The translations under genes and the position numbers were made by a program. 64,000 nucleotides of DNA from positions 1,693,501 through 1,757,500 of the forward strand of contig NZ_CP047897.1 of NCBI RefSeq assembly GCF_009913235.1, given 5' to 3'. Numbering within the stretch: position 1 is the stretch's first letter; each line of letters begins with the position of its first letter. Shown piece by piece: positions 25,711 through 33,584 of this stretch. Below the pieces are notes generated by a model. It had not been told where the DNA came from. It was given only the letters and a program-made list of their open reading frames with translations, and made no database searches. The stretch comes from Nibribacter ruber. GTDB lineage: Bacteria; Bacteroidota; Bacteroidia; Cytophagales; Hymenobacteraceae.

Positions 25711-27024
25711 CTATTTGAACAGCAACTTAAAGAAGTCATTGAAAATGGCGAAGGCCATCAAACCCAGCAGCAACACCATGCCCACCTTCTGCGCGTTCTC
25801 CAGGAACTTGTCTGACGGCTTACGGCCCGAGATGATCTCATACGTCAGGAACATCACGTGACCGCCGTCCAGCGCCGGAATGGGCAAGAAGTTCATAAAC
25901 GCCAGCACCATGGACAACATGGCCGTGATGGTCCAGAAGTTGATCCAGGAGAAGGTACCGCCAAAAATCTGGGCAATGCCAATTGGGCCGCTCAAGGCTT
26001 TGGAGGCAGAAACCTCGGCTCTGAAGATCTTCCCGAAGCCTTTGATGTTGGTTATGATCACCGAGAAGGCTTTCTCAGCTCCCAGCGGAATGGACTCCAG
26101 GAACCCGTAGTGGTGGGTAGCACGGGGCAATAGCAGTTCTGGGAAGAAACCAAGGGTGCCGTCTTCGTACACGGTTGGGTTCAAAGTCATAGGCTTGCCG
26201 GCTCTCTCAATCTGCAAAGGAACCGTCTTGGCCTTGTAGTGACTCAAGGCCGCCTGAAACTCATGGAAAAACTGGATAGGCTGGTTGCCAATCTTCACAA
26301 TCTTGTCACCGGCCTTCAACCCGGCTTTGTCTGCGGCACTGCCAGATTTCACGCTGCCAATCACAAACGGCTCCCGCGGCAAGATAAAGCCAATCTTGTC
26401 GTTGTCGGCGAGTTTGTCCATCAAATCTGCCGGCACGGGAACGGTCATGCGCTGGCCGTCACGCTCTACGGTGTAAGAACCGTTTCTATCCAAGAGCACC
26501 TCTGGGCTGTACACATCCTGGAACTCCACCAAAGGTTTTCCGTTGATGCCCACCACTTTGTCACCGTCCTTGAGGCCAATCTGTTGACCAATCTCATTGG
26601 TGACAATGCCGTATTTCACGTCTTCGGCCAGCAGGTAACGATCCCCGTAGTACCAGGTGAGGCCCGCGTAAATGACAATACCGGTGATTACGTTGAAGAT
26701 GATACCACCCATCATGACAATCAGTCGCTGCCAGGCCGGCTTGGCTCTGAACTCCCAAGGCTGAGGCTCGGCATTGAGCATGGCCGTGTCCAGAGACTCA
26801 TCCACCATGCCGGAGATTTTCACGAAGCCGCCCAGCGGAATCATGCCAATCATATACTCGGTCTCACCCACTTGCTTGCTTACTAATTTAGGCGGGAACC
26901 CGATGGCGTATTTCTCCACGCGCATGCCAAACCACTTGGCGGTGAGCATGTGACCCAGTTCATGTATTCCTACTAAGATGGTCAGCCCCAGAATTAACTG
27001 GCCGGCCATTACTAAAGCATCCAT
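25711..27024 (-). CDS. rseP: RIP metalloprotease RseP (site-2 protease)
   Basis: A 437-residue intramembrane zinc protease that cuts membrane-bound anti-sigma factors and leftover signal peptides. The catalytic HELGH is at residues 21-25 in the first membrane helix, and the second zinc/active-site block NFLPIPALDGG is near residue 378. Between them are two PDZ-type domains (about 120-205 and 210-290; GSAADKAGLKAGDKIVKI is in the second). Length and membrane layout match the family. It lies 93 bases downstream of dxr on the same strand, a pairing common in bacteria, so they are probably co-transcribed. Confidence 0.94.
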   Translation of the reverse strand: MDALVMAGQLILGLTILVGIHELGHMLTAKWFGMRVEKYAIGFPPKLVSKQVGETEYMIGMIPLGGFVKISGMVDESLDTAMLNAEPQPWEFRAKPAWQRLIVMMGGIIFNVITGIVIYAGLTWYYGDRYLLAEDVKYGIVTNEIGQQIGLKDGDKVVGINGKPLVEFQDVYSPEVLLDRNGSYTVERDGQRMTVPVPADLMDKLADNDKIGFILPREPFVIGSVKSGSAADKAGLKAGDKIVKIGNQPIQFFHEFQAALSHYKAKTVPLQIERAGKPMTLNPTVYEDGTLGFFPELLLPRATHHYGFLESIPLGAEKAFSVIITNIKGFGKIFRAEVSASKALSGPIGIAQIFGGTFSWINFWTITAMLSMVLAFMNFLPIPALDGGHVMFLTYEIISGRKPSDKFLENAQKVGMVLLLGLMAFAIFNDFFKLLFK

Positions 27025-27117
27025 TTGTTATGGTTATAAGGTTTTACGGCCCACAAGCGTAGTCTCTGGGCCGCGGTATTTGTCTCTTCTATTTTGTCTG
27101 CGCGAAAAGGGCACCGG

Positions 27118-28272
27118 CTAGGCGTGTACTCTTTCCTGCGCTAAACGACGGGCTTCCTGGTCTGTCTGGATGTAATCCTCCAAAGAAGGACTGGCAATAT
27201 ACGCAACTTTGGCGAGACAGTCAGAAATGAGGTCAGACATCTCTAGAAAGCCTATCTCCTCGCGCAAAAATGCGGCTACGGCCACCTCATTGGCAGCATT
27301 GAGCACGCACGGCGCGTTGCCACCCTTCTCCATGGCCGCAAACGCCAAGCCCAGGTTTTGGAAGGTCTCCAAATCCGGTTTCTCAAAGGTGAGTTGCGGA
27401 TAATCCATGAAGTTGAACCGTGGGTAATTGGATTTCAAGCGGTTAGGGTAGCCCAGCGCGTATTGAATGGGCAGTTTCATGTCGGGCAAGCCCATCTGTG
27501 CCTTTAAAGAGCCGTCCTCAAACTGAACGAGCGAGTGCACAATAGATTGCGGATGCACGATGACTTCTATCTGATTATTCTGCAAGCCAAACAGCCACTT
27601 CGCCTCAATCACCTCTAAACCCTTATTCATAAGCGAGGCCGAATCAATGGTAATCTTGGCGCCCATCTCCCAGTTAGGGTGCTTCAAGGCCTGTGCTCTG
27701 GTCACAGTTTCTAAGAACGTGCGGTCCTTTCCCCTGAACGGGCCACCCGAGGCAGTGAGGATGATTTTCTCAATGGGGTTATGGAATTCGCCAGTGAGGC
27801 ACTGAAAGATGGCGCTATGCTCAGAATCAACGGGATAGATGTTCACCGCTTTCTCCTTGGCCAGATCCGTAATCAACTGCCCCGCCACCACCAGCGTCTC
27901 TTTGTTGGCCAGCGCAATGGTCTTGCCCGCCTCAATGGCTTTGATGGTAGGCAACAGCCCCGCATAGCCCACCATGGCCGTCAAGACAATGTCCACGGTG
28001 TCCATCTGCACCACAGAACTCACCGAATTCAAACCAGCGTACACCTTAATTGGGTGCGAAGCCAAGGCGTCCCGCACTTTTTCGTACAAGTCTTCCTGCG
28101 TGATGACCACCGCGTTGGGCTGTACCGCAATGGCTTGAGTGATGAGCAGGTCTGCGTTGGAGTGGGCGGTGAGCACCTCCACCTCAAACGCCTCTGCCTG
28201 CGCTTGAATCACTTCCAGGGCCTGGGTGCCTATGGAGCCGGTTGAGCCAAGAATGGCTACTCGTTTCTTCAT
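27118..28272 (-). CDS. dxr: 1-deoxy-D-xylulose 5-phosphate reductoisomerase
   Basis: A 384-residue enzyme that makes 2-C-methyl-D-erythritol 4-phosphate, the committed step of the non-mevalonate isoprenoid pathway, in the cytoplasm with NADPH and a divalent metal. It begins KKRVAILGSTGSIGTQALEV (nucleotide-binding GSTGSIG), has the metal-binding PVDSEHSAIFQ near residue 148, the substrate loop LTASGGPFRG near 175, and SASLMNKGLEVIEA near 210 with HPQSIVHS near 242. All are canonical. Only dxr and rseP of this group are present here. Palindromic copy 12 lies just upstream. Confidence 0.96.
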   Translation of the reverse strand: MKKRVAILGSTGSIGTQALEVIQAQAEAFEVEVLTAHSNADLLITQAIAVQPNAVVITQEDLYEKVRDALASHPIKVYAGLNSVSSVVQMDTVDIVLTAMVGYAGLLPTIKAIEAGKTIALANKETLVVAGQLITDLAKEKAVNIYPVDSEHSAIFQCLTGEFHNPIEKIILTASGGPFRGKDRTFLETVTRAQALKHPNWEMGAKITIDSASLMNKGLEVIEAKWLFGLQNNQIEVIVHPQSIVHSLVQFEDGSLKAQMGLPDMKLPIQYALGYPNRLKSNYPRFNFMDYPQLTFEKPDLETFQNLGLAFAAMEKGGNAPCVLNAANEVAVAAFLREEIGFLEMSDLISDCLAKVAYIASPSLEDYIQTDQEARRLAQERVHA

Positions 28273-28288
28273 GTAAAAAAGTAAAAGC

Positions 28289-28326
28289 CGTTTTTGGGCT
28301 GCTTTTGCGAAATTAGGCTAAAAACG
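28289..28326. repeat. 38-bp palindromic element, copy 12
   Basis: CGTTTTTGGGCTGCTTTT, GC, GAAATTAGGCTAAAAACG. It is 16 bases before dxr and 62 bases 3' of the minus-strand lipoprotein gene. Confidence 0.82.
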
Positions 28327-28387
28327 CAAGTTACCTATTATCTATTTATCACTTTAAACCCGAGCAGACTGCTTTTTTGCAGTTATC

Positions 28388-28975
28388 CTAGCAACCGCAC
28401 TCACCCACAAAAGGCACGCTTTGGGAAGCCCCAGTCTTTAGATCCTTAACCATCAAAGTACCTTTCTTGGAGGCCACCTCGTCGCCGGTTTGTTGGCTAT
28501 CCTGAATAGTCACGGTCACTTCATAATGGCCTTTTGAGTCTTTGTAAGGCGAATTCAAGGTGGATGGGTTTCCTTTTGCTGCACCTACCAAGGAGATTCT
28601 GGAACCATTGATGGATACCAAAGCCTTTTGCTGGTAGTCATTGAAGTAGATGAATTTCTCTTGTTTCAATTCCTCCTGATTTCTGGCGAAGTAGCAGGCA
28701 CAGCCTCTAAAATCGTCCAGGTACCCATTGATAACATCCACTTCCACGGAAGGTTTTTGGGGCTCCAGGCTGGTGATGACTTTCTCCTGTTCTGGTTCTT
28801 GTGGCCTGTTACTAGTACCAGCCTTTTCACGCACGGGCTCAAAAATTGAATCGATCGGCATTTCCTGGTCAGCCTGGTTGGTGGTAGCAATAGCTTCCTG
28901 ACCCGATCTATCCTCATGGCAACCTACCAACACAGTAACGCAAAGGCCTAAAACAAGGGATTGAAGGTATCGCAT
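28388..28975 (-). CDS. Lipoprotein of unknown function
   Basis: A 195-residue protein with lipobox LVGC (Cys near residue 19). Residues 20-75 are a low-complexity, acidic, Gln/Glu/Pro-rich linker; the folded part follows with GYLDDFRGCACYFARN and ends in PFVGECGC. The paired cysteines CAC and CGC at the two ends of the domain suggest disulfides or metal binding. I do not recognise the family. Probably attached to the outer membrane facing the periplasm. Confidence 0.65.
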   Translation of the reverse strand: MRYLQSLVLGLCVTVLVGCHEDRSGQEAIATTNQADQEMPIDSIFEPVREKAGTSNRPQEPEQEKVITSLEPQKPSVEVDVINGYLDDFRGCACYFARNQEELKQEKFIYFNDYQQKALVSINGSRISLVGAAKGNPSTLNSPYKDSKGHYEVTVTIQDSQQTGDEVASKKGTLMVKDLKTGASQSVPFVGECGC

Positions 28976-29078
28976 AATCGTTTATAAATTGGTCTTAGAC
29001 CGCATACGGGCGTTTTTACGAAAAGCTTCTTTTCCTAGCTTAGCTCCCATCACTTTTTTGGATAGGTACCATACTGCA

Positions 29079-30572
29079 TTACAAATTGGCCAGCAACCCA
29101 TCTGCCAGCGTCCGGTCGTTGCTCAGGCGCGGCACCTTGTTCTGGCCGCCCAGCTTGCCTTGCTGTTTCATGTACTCCTGAAATGCGTTGGGGGCCAAGG
29201 CTGTCACCTTCAAAGTGCTGAGAATATTACCGGCAATGAGGTCATCGTAATACGCATTACGCTTGCGCAGATGCACGTCTAACGCCTTGGCAAACTGCTC
29301 TGGCTCCTGCGGAGCTTGCGCGAAGGCAATCAGCCACTCATGATACGATGCCCCGGCATCTGGACTCACGTACGGAGCGACGGTAAACTCGGTGACGGCC
29401 ACCTCCGGAAACTCTTTCATGGCATCCTGTAAGGCACCTTCCACCTCTTCGGCAATGACGTGCTCGCCAAACGCTGAGATGAAATGTTTTAAACGGCCAC
29501 TGACTACCAATTTATGTGGAAACAGGGACGTGAACTTAACCGTGTCGCCAATGGAGTAGCCCCAAAGACCGGCGTTGCTGTTGATGATGAGTGCGTAGTT
29601 GACATCGGTCTTCACTTCGGCCACGGTCAGGCGCGTGGGATTTGGGTTATGGAATTCCTCCACGGGCACAAACTCGAAGAAAATGCCACTGTCAGCCATC
29701 AAAAGCAAACCCGGGTCTTCCTGCAGGTTCTGGTAGGCGAAGAAGCCCTCAGAAGCTGGAAACGTCTCTATAGAATCTACCTTGCGGCCGATGCTCTCAT
29801 ACAGCTTGGCACGATACGGCGCGAAGTTCACGCCGCCGTACACAAACAGGTTAAAGTCTGGAAACACGTCCTTTATCTGCTTGCCCGTGCGCGCCATGAT
29901 CTTATCAAAGTACATCTGCACCCACGGCGGAATACCCGAGATGAGCGTCATGCGCTGGTCTATGGTTTCATTGATGATGGCGTCCAGCTTGGTTTCCCAG
30001 TCGTCTATGCAATTTGTTTTATAGCTAGGCAACTGGTCGCGGCGCAGGTAGCCCGGCACGTGGTGGTTGATAATGCCCGATAACCTGCCGGTATTAATGC
30101 CGCTCACTTTCTCCAGCTCGGGACTGCCGCTCAAGAAAATCAATTTGCCATCCAGAAACTGCGACCGGCCCGTCTCATGAATGTAGCTGAGCAAGGCGCT
30201 TTTGCCGCCGCTCACGTGATTGGGCATGGAATCTTGGGTGATTGGAATGTACTTGGTGCCCGAGGTAGTGCCAGAGGTTTTGGCAAAGTACAGCGGCTGG
30301 CCCGGCCAAAGCACGTTCTTCTCCCCTTCCTTGACGCGGTCAAAGTAGGGTTTGAGCGCTTCATAATCGCCCACGGGCACGGCCTGCGCAAACTCCTGGT
30401 GGTTCTGTATGTCTTTGAAATGATGGTCTTTTCCGAAGGCAGTGTTCGCGCCTTTCTGCAAAAGATTCTGTAGGATTTTCTGCTGAGCTTCTGCCGGATT
30501 CTGCATCCAGGATTGTTGACGGCTGTGGGCCAGAGCCGCCAGTGGTTTACTCAAGAAAGCCTTTACGCCCAT
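29079..30572 (-). CDS. GH3 auxin-responsive promoter family protein (acyl-adenylating fold)
   Basis: A 497-residue member of the GH3 family. In plants GH3 enzymes adenylate a carboxylic acid and join it to an amino acid; the bacterial role is not established. The ATP-binding loop is FAKTSGTTSGTKYIPIT near residues 96-110, followed by the family blocks SGIPPWVQMYFDKI near 210, FVYGGVNFAPY near 240 and ETFPASEGFFAYQ near 265, plus the C-terminal lid with VSGRLKHFISAFGEHV near 385. Complete in length. It is divergent from osmC with a 315-base gap that holds palindromic copy 13. Confidence 0.88.
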   Translation of the reverse strand: MGVKAFLSKPLAALAHSRQQSWMQNPAEAQQKILQNLLQKGANTAFGKDHHFKDIQNHQEFAQAVPVGDYEALKPYFDRVKEGEKNVLWPGQPLYFAKTSGTTSGTKYIPITQDSMPNHVSGGKSALLSYIHETGRSQFLDGKLIFLSGSPELEKVSGINTGRLSGIINHHVPGYLRRDQLPSYKTNCIDDWETKLDAIINETIDQRMTLISGIPPWVQMYFDKIMARTGKQIKDVFPDFNLFVYGGVNFAPYRAKLYESIGRKVDSIETFPASEGFFAYQNLQEDPGLLLMADSGIFFEFVPVEEFHNPNPTRLTVAEVKTDVNYALIINSNAGLWGYSIGDTVKFTSLFPHKLVVSGRLKHFISAFGEHVIAEEVEGALQDAMKEFPEVAVTEFTVAPYVSPDAGASYHEWLIAFAQAPQEPEQFAKALDVHLRKRNAYYDDLIAGNILSTLKVTALAPNAFQEYMKQQGKLGGQNKVPRLSNDRTLADGLLANL

Positions 30573-30887
30573 AGGTAGGTGGTTGGTAAGTTGGTAAAGA
30601 TAAGAATCTAGGGCTTGTATCCAGAAAAGAGATGCCCACTAATTTACATCGCCATGGCTAAAATTGCTCCTGCCGGGTTCTTTTTAATGCACCTTCCGCT
30701 TTTTGCCAGTTTCCTAGAAAAGAAGCCAAAAACGGCATCAATACTCTATTTCTTCCTTCGCCAGAAATGCCCTTTTCTTTTAACCAGATGCCTTTGCTCT
30801 GGCTTGCCTAGTTTTTTTAAAACAGGAAAACTTCTAACTTAAACAGCGCAAACAAGTACACATCAACACATTTAACCATCTACAACT
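30573..30887. other. Divergent intergenic region between the GH3 gene and osmC
   Basis: No gene is seen in these 315 bases. It holds palindromic copy 13 at 30697-30734, one of only two copies in the window that lie between divergent genes, so copy 13 is not at a 3' end. No convincing promoter box found. Confidence 0.5.
30697..30734. repeat. 38-bp palindromic element, copy 13
   Basis: CGCTTTTTGCCAGTTTCC, TA, GAAAAGAAGCCAAAAACG. Decayed left arm. Confidence 0.72.
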
Positions 30888-31325
30888 ATGGCAAACAATA
30901 CTGGAAAAGCCGTCTGGAACGGCGGCCTGAAAGAAGGCAAGGGAACAGTCTCTACGCAAAGCGGTGCTTTGGATGCGCGCTATTCCTTCGGGTCTAGGTT
31001 TGAGGACGACGTGACGGGCACCAACCCAGAAGAACTGATTGGTGCCGCGCATGCAGGCTGTTATTCAATGTTCTTGTCTGCCCTGTTAGAAGGTGCTGGC
31101 AAAACTGCCACTTCTGTGACCACTGAGGCCAAAGTCACACTGGGCAAAGACGACACCGGTCCGTTCATCAGTAAGATTGCATTGACGTGTGAGGCAGAAG
31201 TGCCGGGCTTGACCAATGAAGAATTGCAGGAGTTTGCCCAAAAAGCCAAAGACGGCTGCCCTATCTCCAGAGCCTTGGGCGCTGTCAAGGAAATAACCCT
31301 TCAGGCGAGCTTGAAAAACGCGTAG
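30888..31325 (+). CDS. osmC: OsmC family peroxiredoxin
   Basis: A 145-residue organic hydroperoxide-reducing protein of the OsmC group. The two redox cysteines are Cys58 in AAHAGCYSM and Cys124 in DGCPISRAL, at the usual spacing, and the N-terminal WNGGLKEGKGT matches OsmC rather than Ohr. In a BshA-containing organism bacillithiol may serve as reductant; that is inference. Start ATG 30888 fits the family. Confidence 0.92.
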   Translation: MANNTGKAVWNGGLKEGKGTVSTQSGALDARYSFGSRFEDDVTGTNPEELIGAAHAGCYSMFLSALLEGAGKTATSVTTEAKVTLGKDDTGPFISKIALTCEAEVPGLTNEELQEFAQKAKDGCPISRALGAVKEITLQASLKNA

Positions 31326-31367
31326 AAGACTTCAGAAGTCCCATTCAAGGTAGTATAGAAAAATTAG

Positions 31368-31375
31368 TATCTTTG
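31368..31375 (+). promoter_or_regulatory. -7 promoter box before the gene at 31393
   Basis: TATCTTTG matches TAnnTTTG, 17 bases before the ATG. A good -33 box is not visible. Confidence 0.45.
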
Positions 31376-31392
31376 CTCAATAGACGTTTTGC

Positions 31393-31887
31393 ATGAGATC
31401 ATTGGCTAGAGTAGGGTTGCGCCCGTCGCGCGATCATAAGATTTCCTTCGGGGTACAGTTATCATTGGTACTGCTGTGGATTGTGTACAGTTTGTTTCTG
31501 CTCTTCACAGAACCGGAGAACGGCACCAATGACCGCCACTTCATCCATTACATTTTCCTGGCGCTGGCGGCCGGCTACCTGATTTTCATTCTGGCGCAGA
31601 ATACGTCCCTGTTTGGCTCTCAGTCGTATCTGGAGATTACGCCGGCCTACGTGGTGGAGAAACGCGGTCACTTCAAGAAAAAGGTAGCTATTCACCTGCA
31701 AGACGTCACCGGCATCACGTTCAACAACACCACGGCCCGTTTTGACATGCGCGACAATACCCGCTGCCAACTGGACCTAAAACTGGTGCGTAGCCGCAAA
31801 AGCCTGAAACTGGTGAAGGAGAAAATCAAAGAAGTAGCCGATAAGCACGCGATTCCGGTCACTGATAATTCTAACAATAGACGATAA
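31393..31887 (+). CDS. Small membrane protein with PH-like C-terminal domain
   Basis: A 164-residue protein with two membrane segments at about residues 18-38 and 50-70, then a soluble 90-residue domain (YLEITPAYVVEKRGHFKKKVAIHLQ... and TGITFNNTTARFDMRDN) with the strand pattern of bacterial PH-like/YdbT-type domains. Function unknown. Palindromic copy 14 begins 8 bases after its stop, and a strong terminator follows. Confidence 0.65.
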   Translation: MRSLARVGLRPSRDHKISFGVQLSLVLLWIVYSLFLLFTEPENGTNDRHFIHYIFLALAAGYLIFILAQNTSLFGSQSYLEITPAYVVEKRGHFKKKVAIHLQDVTGITFNNTTARFDMRDNTRCQLDLKLVRSRKSLKLVKEKIKEVADKHAIPVTDNSNNRR

Positions 31888-31894
31888 CATCAAC

Positions 31895-31932
31895 CGTTCT
31901 CGGGCTATTTTCCCGGAAACAGCGTAAAAACA
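31895..31932. repeat. 38-bp palindromic element, copy 14 (decayed)
   Basis: CGTTCTCGGGCTATTTTC, CC, GGAAACAGCGTAAAAACA. Its right end AAAAACA is also the left end of the next terminator. Confidence 0.65.
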
Positions 31933-31971
31933 GAATCGGCCACTCTACCCAGGGTGGCCGATTCTGTTTTT
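31926..31971. terminator. Bidirectional terminator sharing an edge with copy 14
   Basis: AAAAACAGAATCGGCCAC (31926-31943) pairs perfectly with GTGGCCGATTCTGTTTTT (31954-31971); A-run and T-run at the two ends. Confidence 0.9.
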
Positions 31972-31982
31972 AAGGGAATTTG

Positions 31983-32020
31983 CGTTTTTGGCCTGATTTC
32001 AGGAAATCAGGCTAAAAACG
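31983..32020. repeat. 38-bp palindromic element, copy 15
   Basis: CGTTTTTGGCCTGATTTC, AG, GAAATCAGGCTAAAAACG. A14-T25 replaces the consensus T-A pair on both sides, a compensatory change. Confidence 0.93.
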
Positions 32021-32045
32021 GATAATTAGAGTGGGAAATGATTAT

Positions 32046-32068
32046 GGCGCAAGCGTCCGCTTGTGTCC
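32046..32068. repeat. REP-like palindrome, GCGTCCGC family
   Basis: GGCGCAAGCGTCCGCTTGTG: AAGCG and CGCTT arms around TC. Looks like a single REP of another family. Confidence 0.55.
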
Positions 32069-32217
32069 GCACGCCTGCCAAATCATCGATGCGTGCGAGA
32101 CAAGGCAATGTCATCGGTTCTATAATCAACAACGCATTCCGTCCCCCTTCGGAGGCCCGGGAGGACGACTCTAAAAGATAAGCGGCAAATGCGCACTGGT
32201 TTCGCGGTGCCCGCTAG

Positions 32218-32270
32218 GGTAGTCTGGAGACTACCCTCCATCCTCAGTCACGAGTCAGGAGACTCGCGCC
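32218..32270. repeat. GAGTC-family BIME unit
   Basis: GGTAGTCTGGAGACTACC and GTCACGAGTC...GACTCGCGCC joined by a CTCCATCCTCA spacer. It matches the right half of the repeat pair next to the RAYT at 45557-45616. Confidence 0.85.
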
Positions 32271-32306
32271 AGATAAAGCCCCTCTCCACGGGGAAGGGGT
32301 TGGGGC

Positions 32307-32344
32307 CATTTTTAGGTTGTTTTCTGGAAATCAGGCCAAAAACG
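32307..32344. repeat. 38-bp palindromic element, copy 16
   Basis: CATTTTTAGGTTGTTTTC, TG, GAAATCAGGCCAAAAACG. It ends 2 bases before the peroxiredoxin stop (minus strand); its centre reads CCAG in that gene's sense. Confidence 0.85.
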
Positions 32345-32346
32345 GC

Positions 32347-32985
32347 TTAGTTTAAATTAGGCTGAGGCGTCATGCGCAGGTACGGCTTGAGCACGGTGTG
32401 GCCTTTCGGGAATTTCTCCTCTACCTGCTCCTGCGGCACCGATGGCAGAATCACGCAGTCCTGGCCGTTTTCCCAGTTGGCTGGCGTGGCCACGCTGTGG
32501 TTGGCAGTCAGTTGCAGGGAGTCTATTACCCTGATTATCTCGGCGAAGTTTCTTCCTGTAGACGCCGGATAGGTCAAGGTCAGTTTAATCTTCTTGTCTG
32601 GCCCAATCACGAACACAGAGCGCACAGTGGCGGTATCGCTGGCGTTGGGGTGAATCATGTCATACAAATCGGCTACCTTCTTCTCTGGGTCGGCAATGAT
32701 AGGGAAGTTGACGTTGGTGTTCTGCGTCTCATTGATGTCCTGAATCCAGCCGTGGTGCGAGTCTACGGGGTCTACGCTGATGGCGGCTACCTTCACGTTG
32801 CGCTGGTCAAATTGGTCTTTGATGCGGGCTACGGCACCCAGTTCTGTGGTACAAACCGGCGTGTAATCTCTTGGGTGCGAAAACAAAACGGCCCAACCGT
32901 CGCCAATCCATTCATGGAAAGAAAGCGGGCCTAATGAGGTGTCTGCGGTGAAATCTGGGGCGATGTCGCCTAAACGTAATGCCAT
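32347..32985 (-). CDS. 1-Cys peroxiredoxin (Prx6 family)
   Basis: A 212-residue peroxiredoxin that reduces hydrogen peroxide and organic hydroperoxides. The peroxidatic Cys45 lies in HPRDYTPVCTTELG; there is no resolving Cys at the 2-Cys position, and the C-terminal extension (SVPQEQVEEKFPKGHTVLKPYLR) is that of the Prx6 group. Full length. Convergent with the gene at 31393 across the repeat hotspot. It and osmC 1 kb away form a local peroxide-defence group, by position only. Confidence 0.92.
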   Translation of the reverse strand: MALRLGDIAPDFTADTSLGPLSFHEWIGDGWAVLFSHPRDYTPVCTTELGAVARIKDQFDQRNVKVAAISVDPVDSHHGWIQDINETQNTNVNFPIIADPEKKVADLYDMIHPNASDTATVRSVFVIGPDKKIKLTLTYPASTGRNFAEIIRVIDSLQLTANHSVATPANWENGQDCVILPSVPQEQVEEKFPKGHTVLKPYLRMTPQPNLN

Positions 32986-33131
32986 GTGGTTGTGGGTTAA
33001 GGATGAAAAATATTAACACTTTACTAGCCTTCCCTCCCAACTACACAACCAAACTCTTCTTCAGGGGAAATCATTAACATCTAATCCCTATAGATGTAGT
33101 AGACAAATAGAATAAATAAAAAGGAGAAGTC

Positions 33132-33569
33132 CTAGGCCTCAGCCTCTACTAAGGTTCTTACCTTGGTTAAATCTGTGAGAAAGGTGGTGTCCAGAATAGC
33201 GCAAGTAGCGTCTCTTACCTGTTTCATGAGGATTCTAATCTCACAGGTGGTCTCGTCCACGCACTCTTCGCACTTGCGGTAATAGAGATGGCTCACGCAA
33301 TGCACCGGCGCCAAAGGGCCGTCAATCATGCGGATGACGTTGCCGACTGAGATTTGGGAAGGGTCTTTGACCAAGGTGTAGCCGCCGTTCTTGCCGCGCG
33401 TGCTCTGCACCACCTGCTGTACTTTCAGATCCACCAGAATGGCTTCTAAGAATTTACGGGGAATGCGCTCGCCTTCGGCAATCTCAGAGATGAGCACCAA
33501 TGGTTTTTCTGAGTTCTTGGCAAGGTAGAGTAGCGCCTTGAGGGCGTACTTGGCTTTCTTGGAAATCAT
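33132..33569 (-). CDS. Rrf2 family transcriptional regulator
   Basis: A 145-residue Rrf2-type repressor/activator with an N-terminal winged helix (KKAKYALKALLYLAKNS, recognition helix near IPRKFLEAILVDL, wing STRGKNGGY). Cysteines 91, 100, 103 and 109 in the effector region could hold an Fe-S cluster, as in IscR/NsrR/RsrR, though the spacing is not the IscR one; a fifth Cys is at 123. It starts 15 bases after dnaA on the same strand and is probably in its transcript, an unusual partner. Targets are unknown. Confidence 0.85.
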   Translation of the reverse strand: MISKKAKYALKALLYLAKNSEKPLVLISEIAEGERIPRKFLEAILVDLKVQQVVQSTRGKNGGYTLVKDPSQISVGNVIRMIDGPLAPVHCVSHLYYRKCEECVDETTCEIRILMKQVRDATCAILDTTFLTDLTKVRTLVEAEA

Positions 33570-33584
33570 ACCAGATAGGGAAGC

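Larger units (their letters stand above)
31888..32346. other. Repeat hotspot between convergent genes
   Basis: These 459 bases contain no gene but three copies of the 38-bp palindrome (31895, 31983, 32307), a terminator (31926-31971), a GCGTCCGC-type REP (32046-32068), a GAGTC-type BIME unit (32218-32270) and a CCCCTCTCC/GGGGAAGGGG unit (about 32278-32305). Confidence 0.8.

Noticed and set aside
30615-30842. 75-residue open frame upstream of osmC
   Set aside because: It reads through a palindrome copy and has no domain signature.
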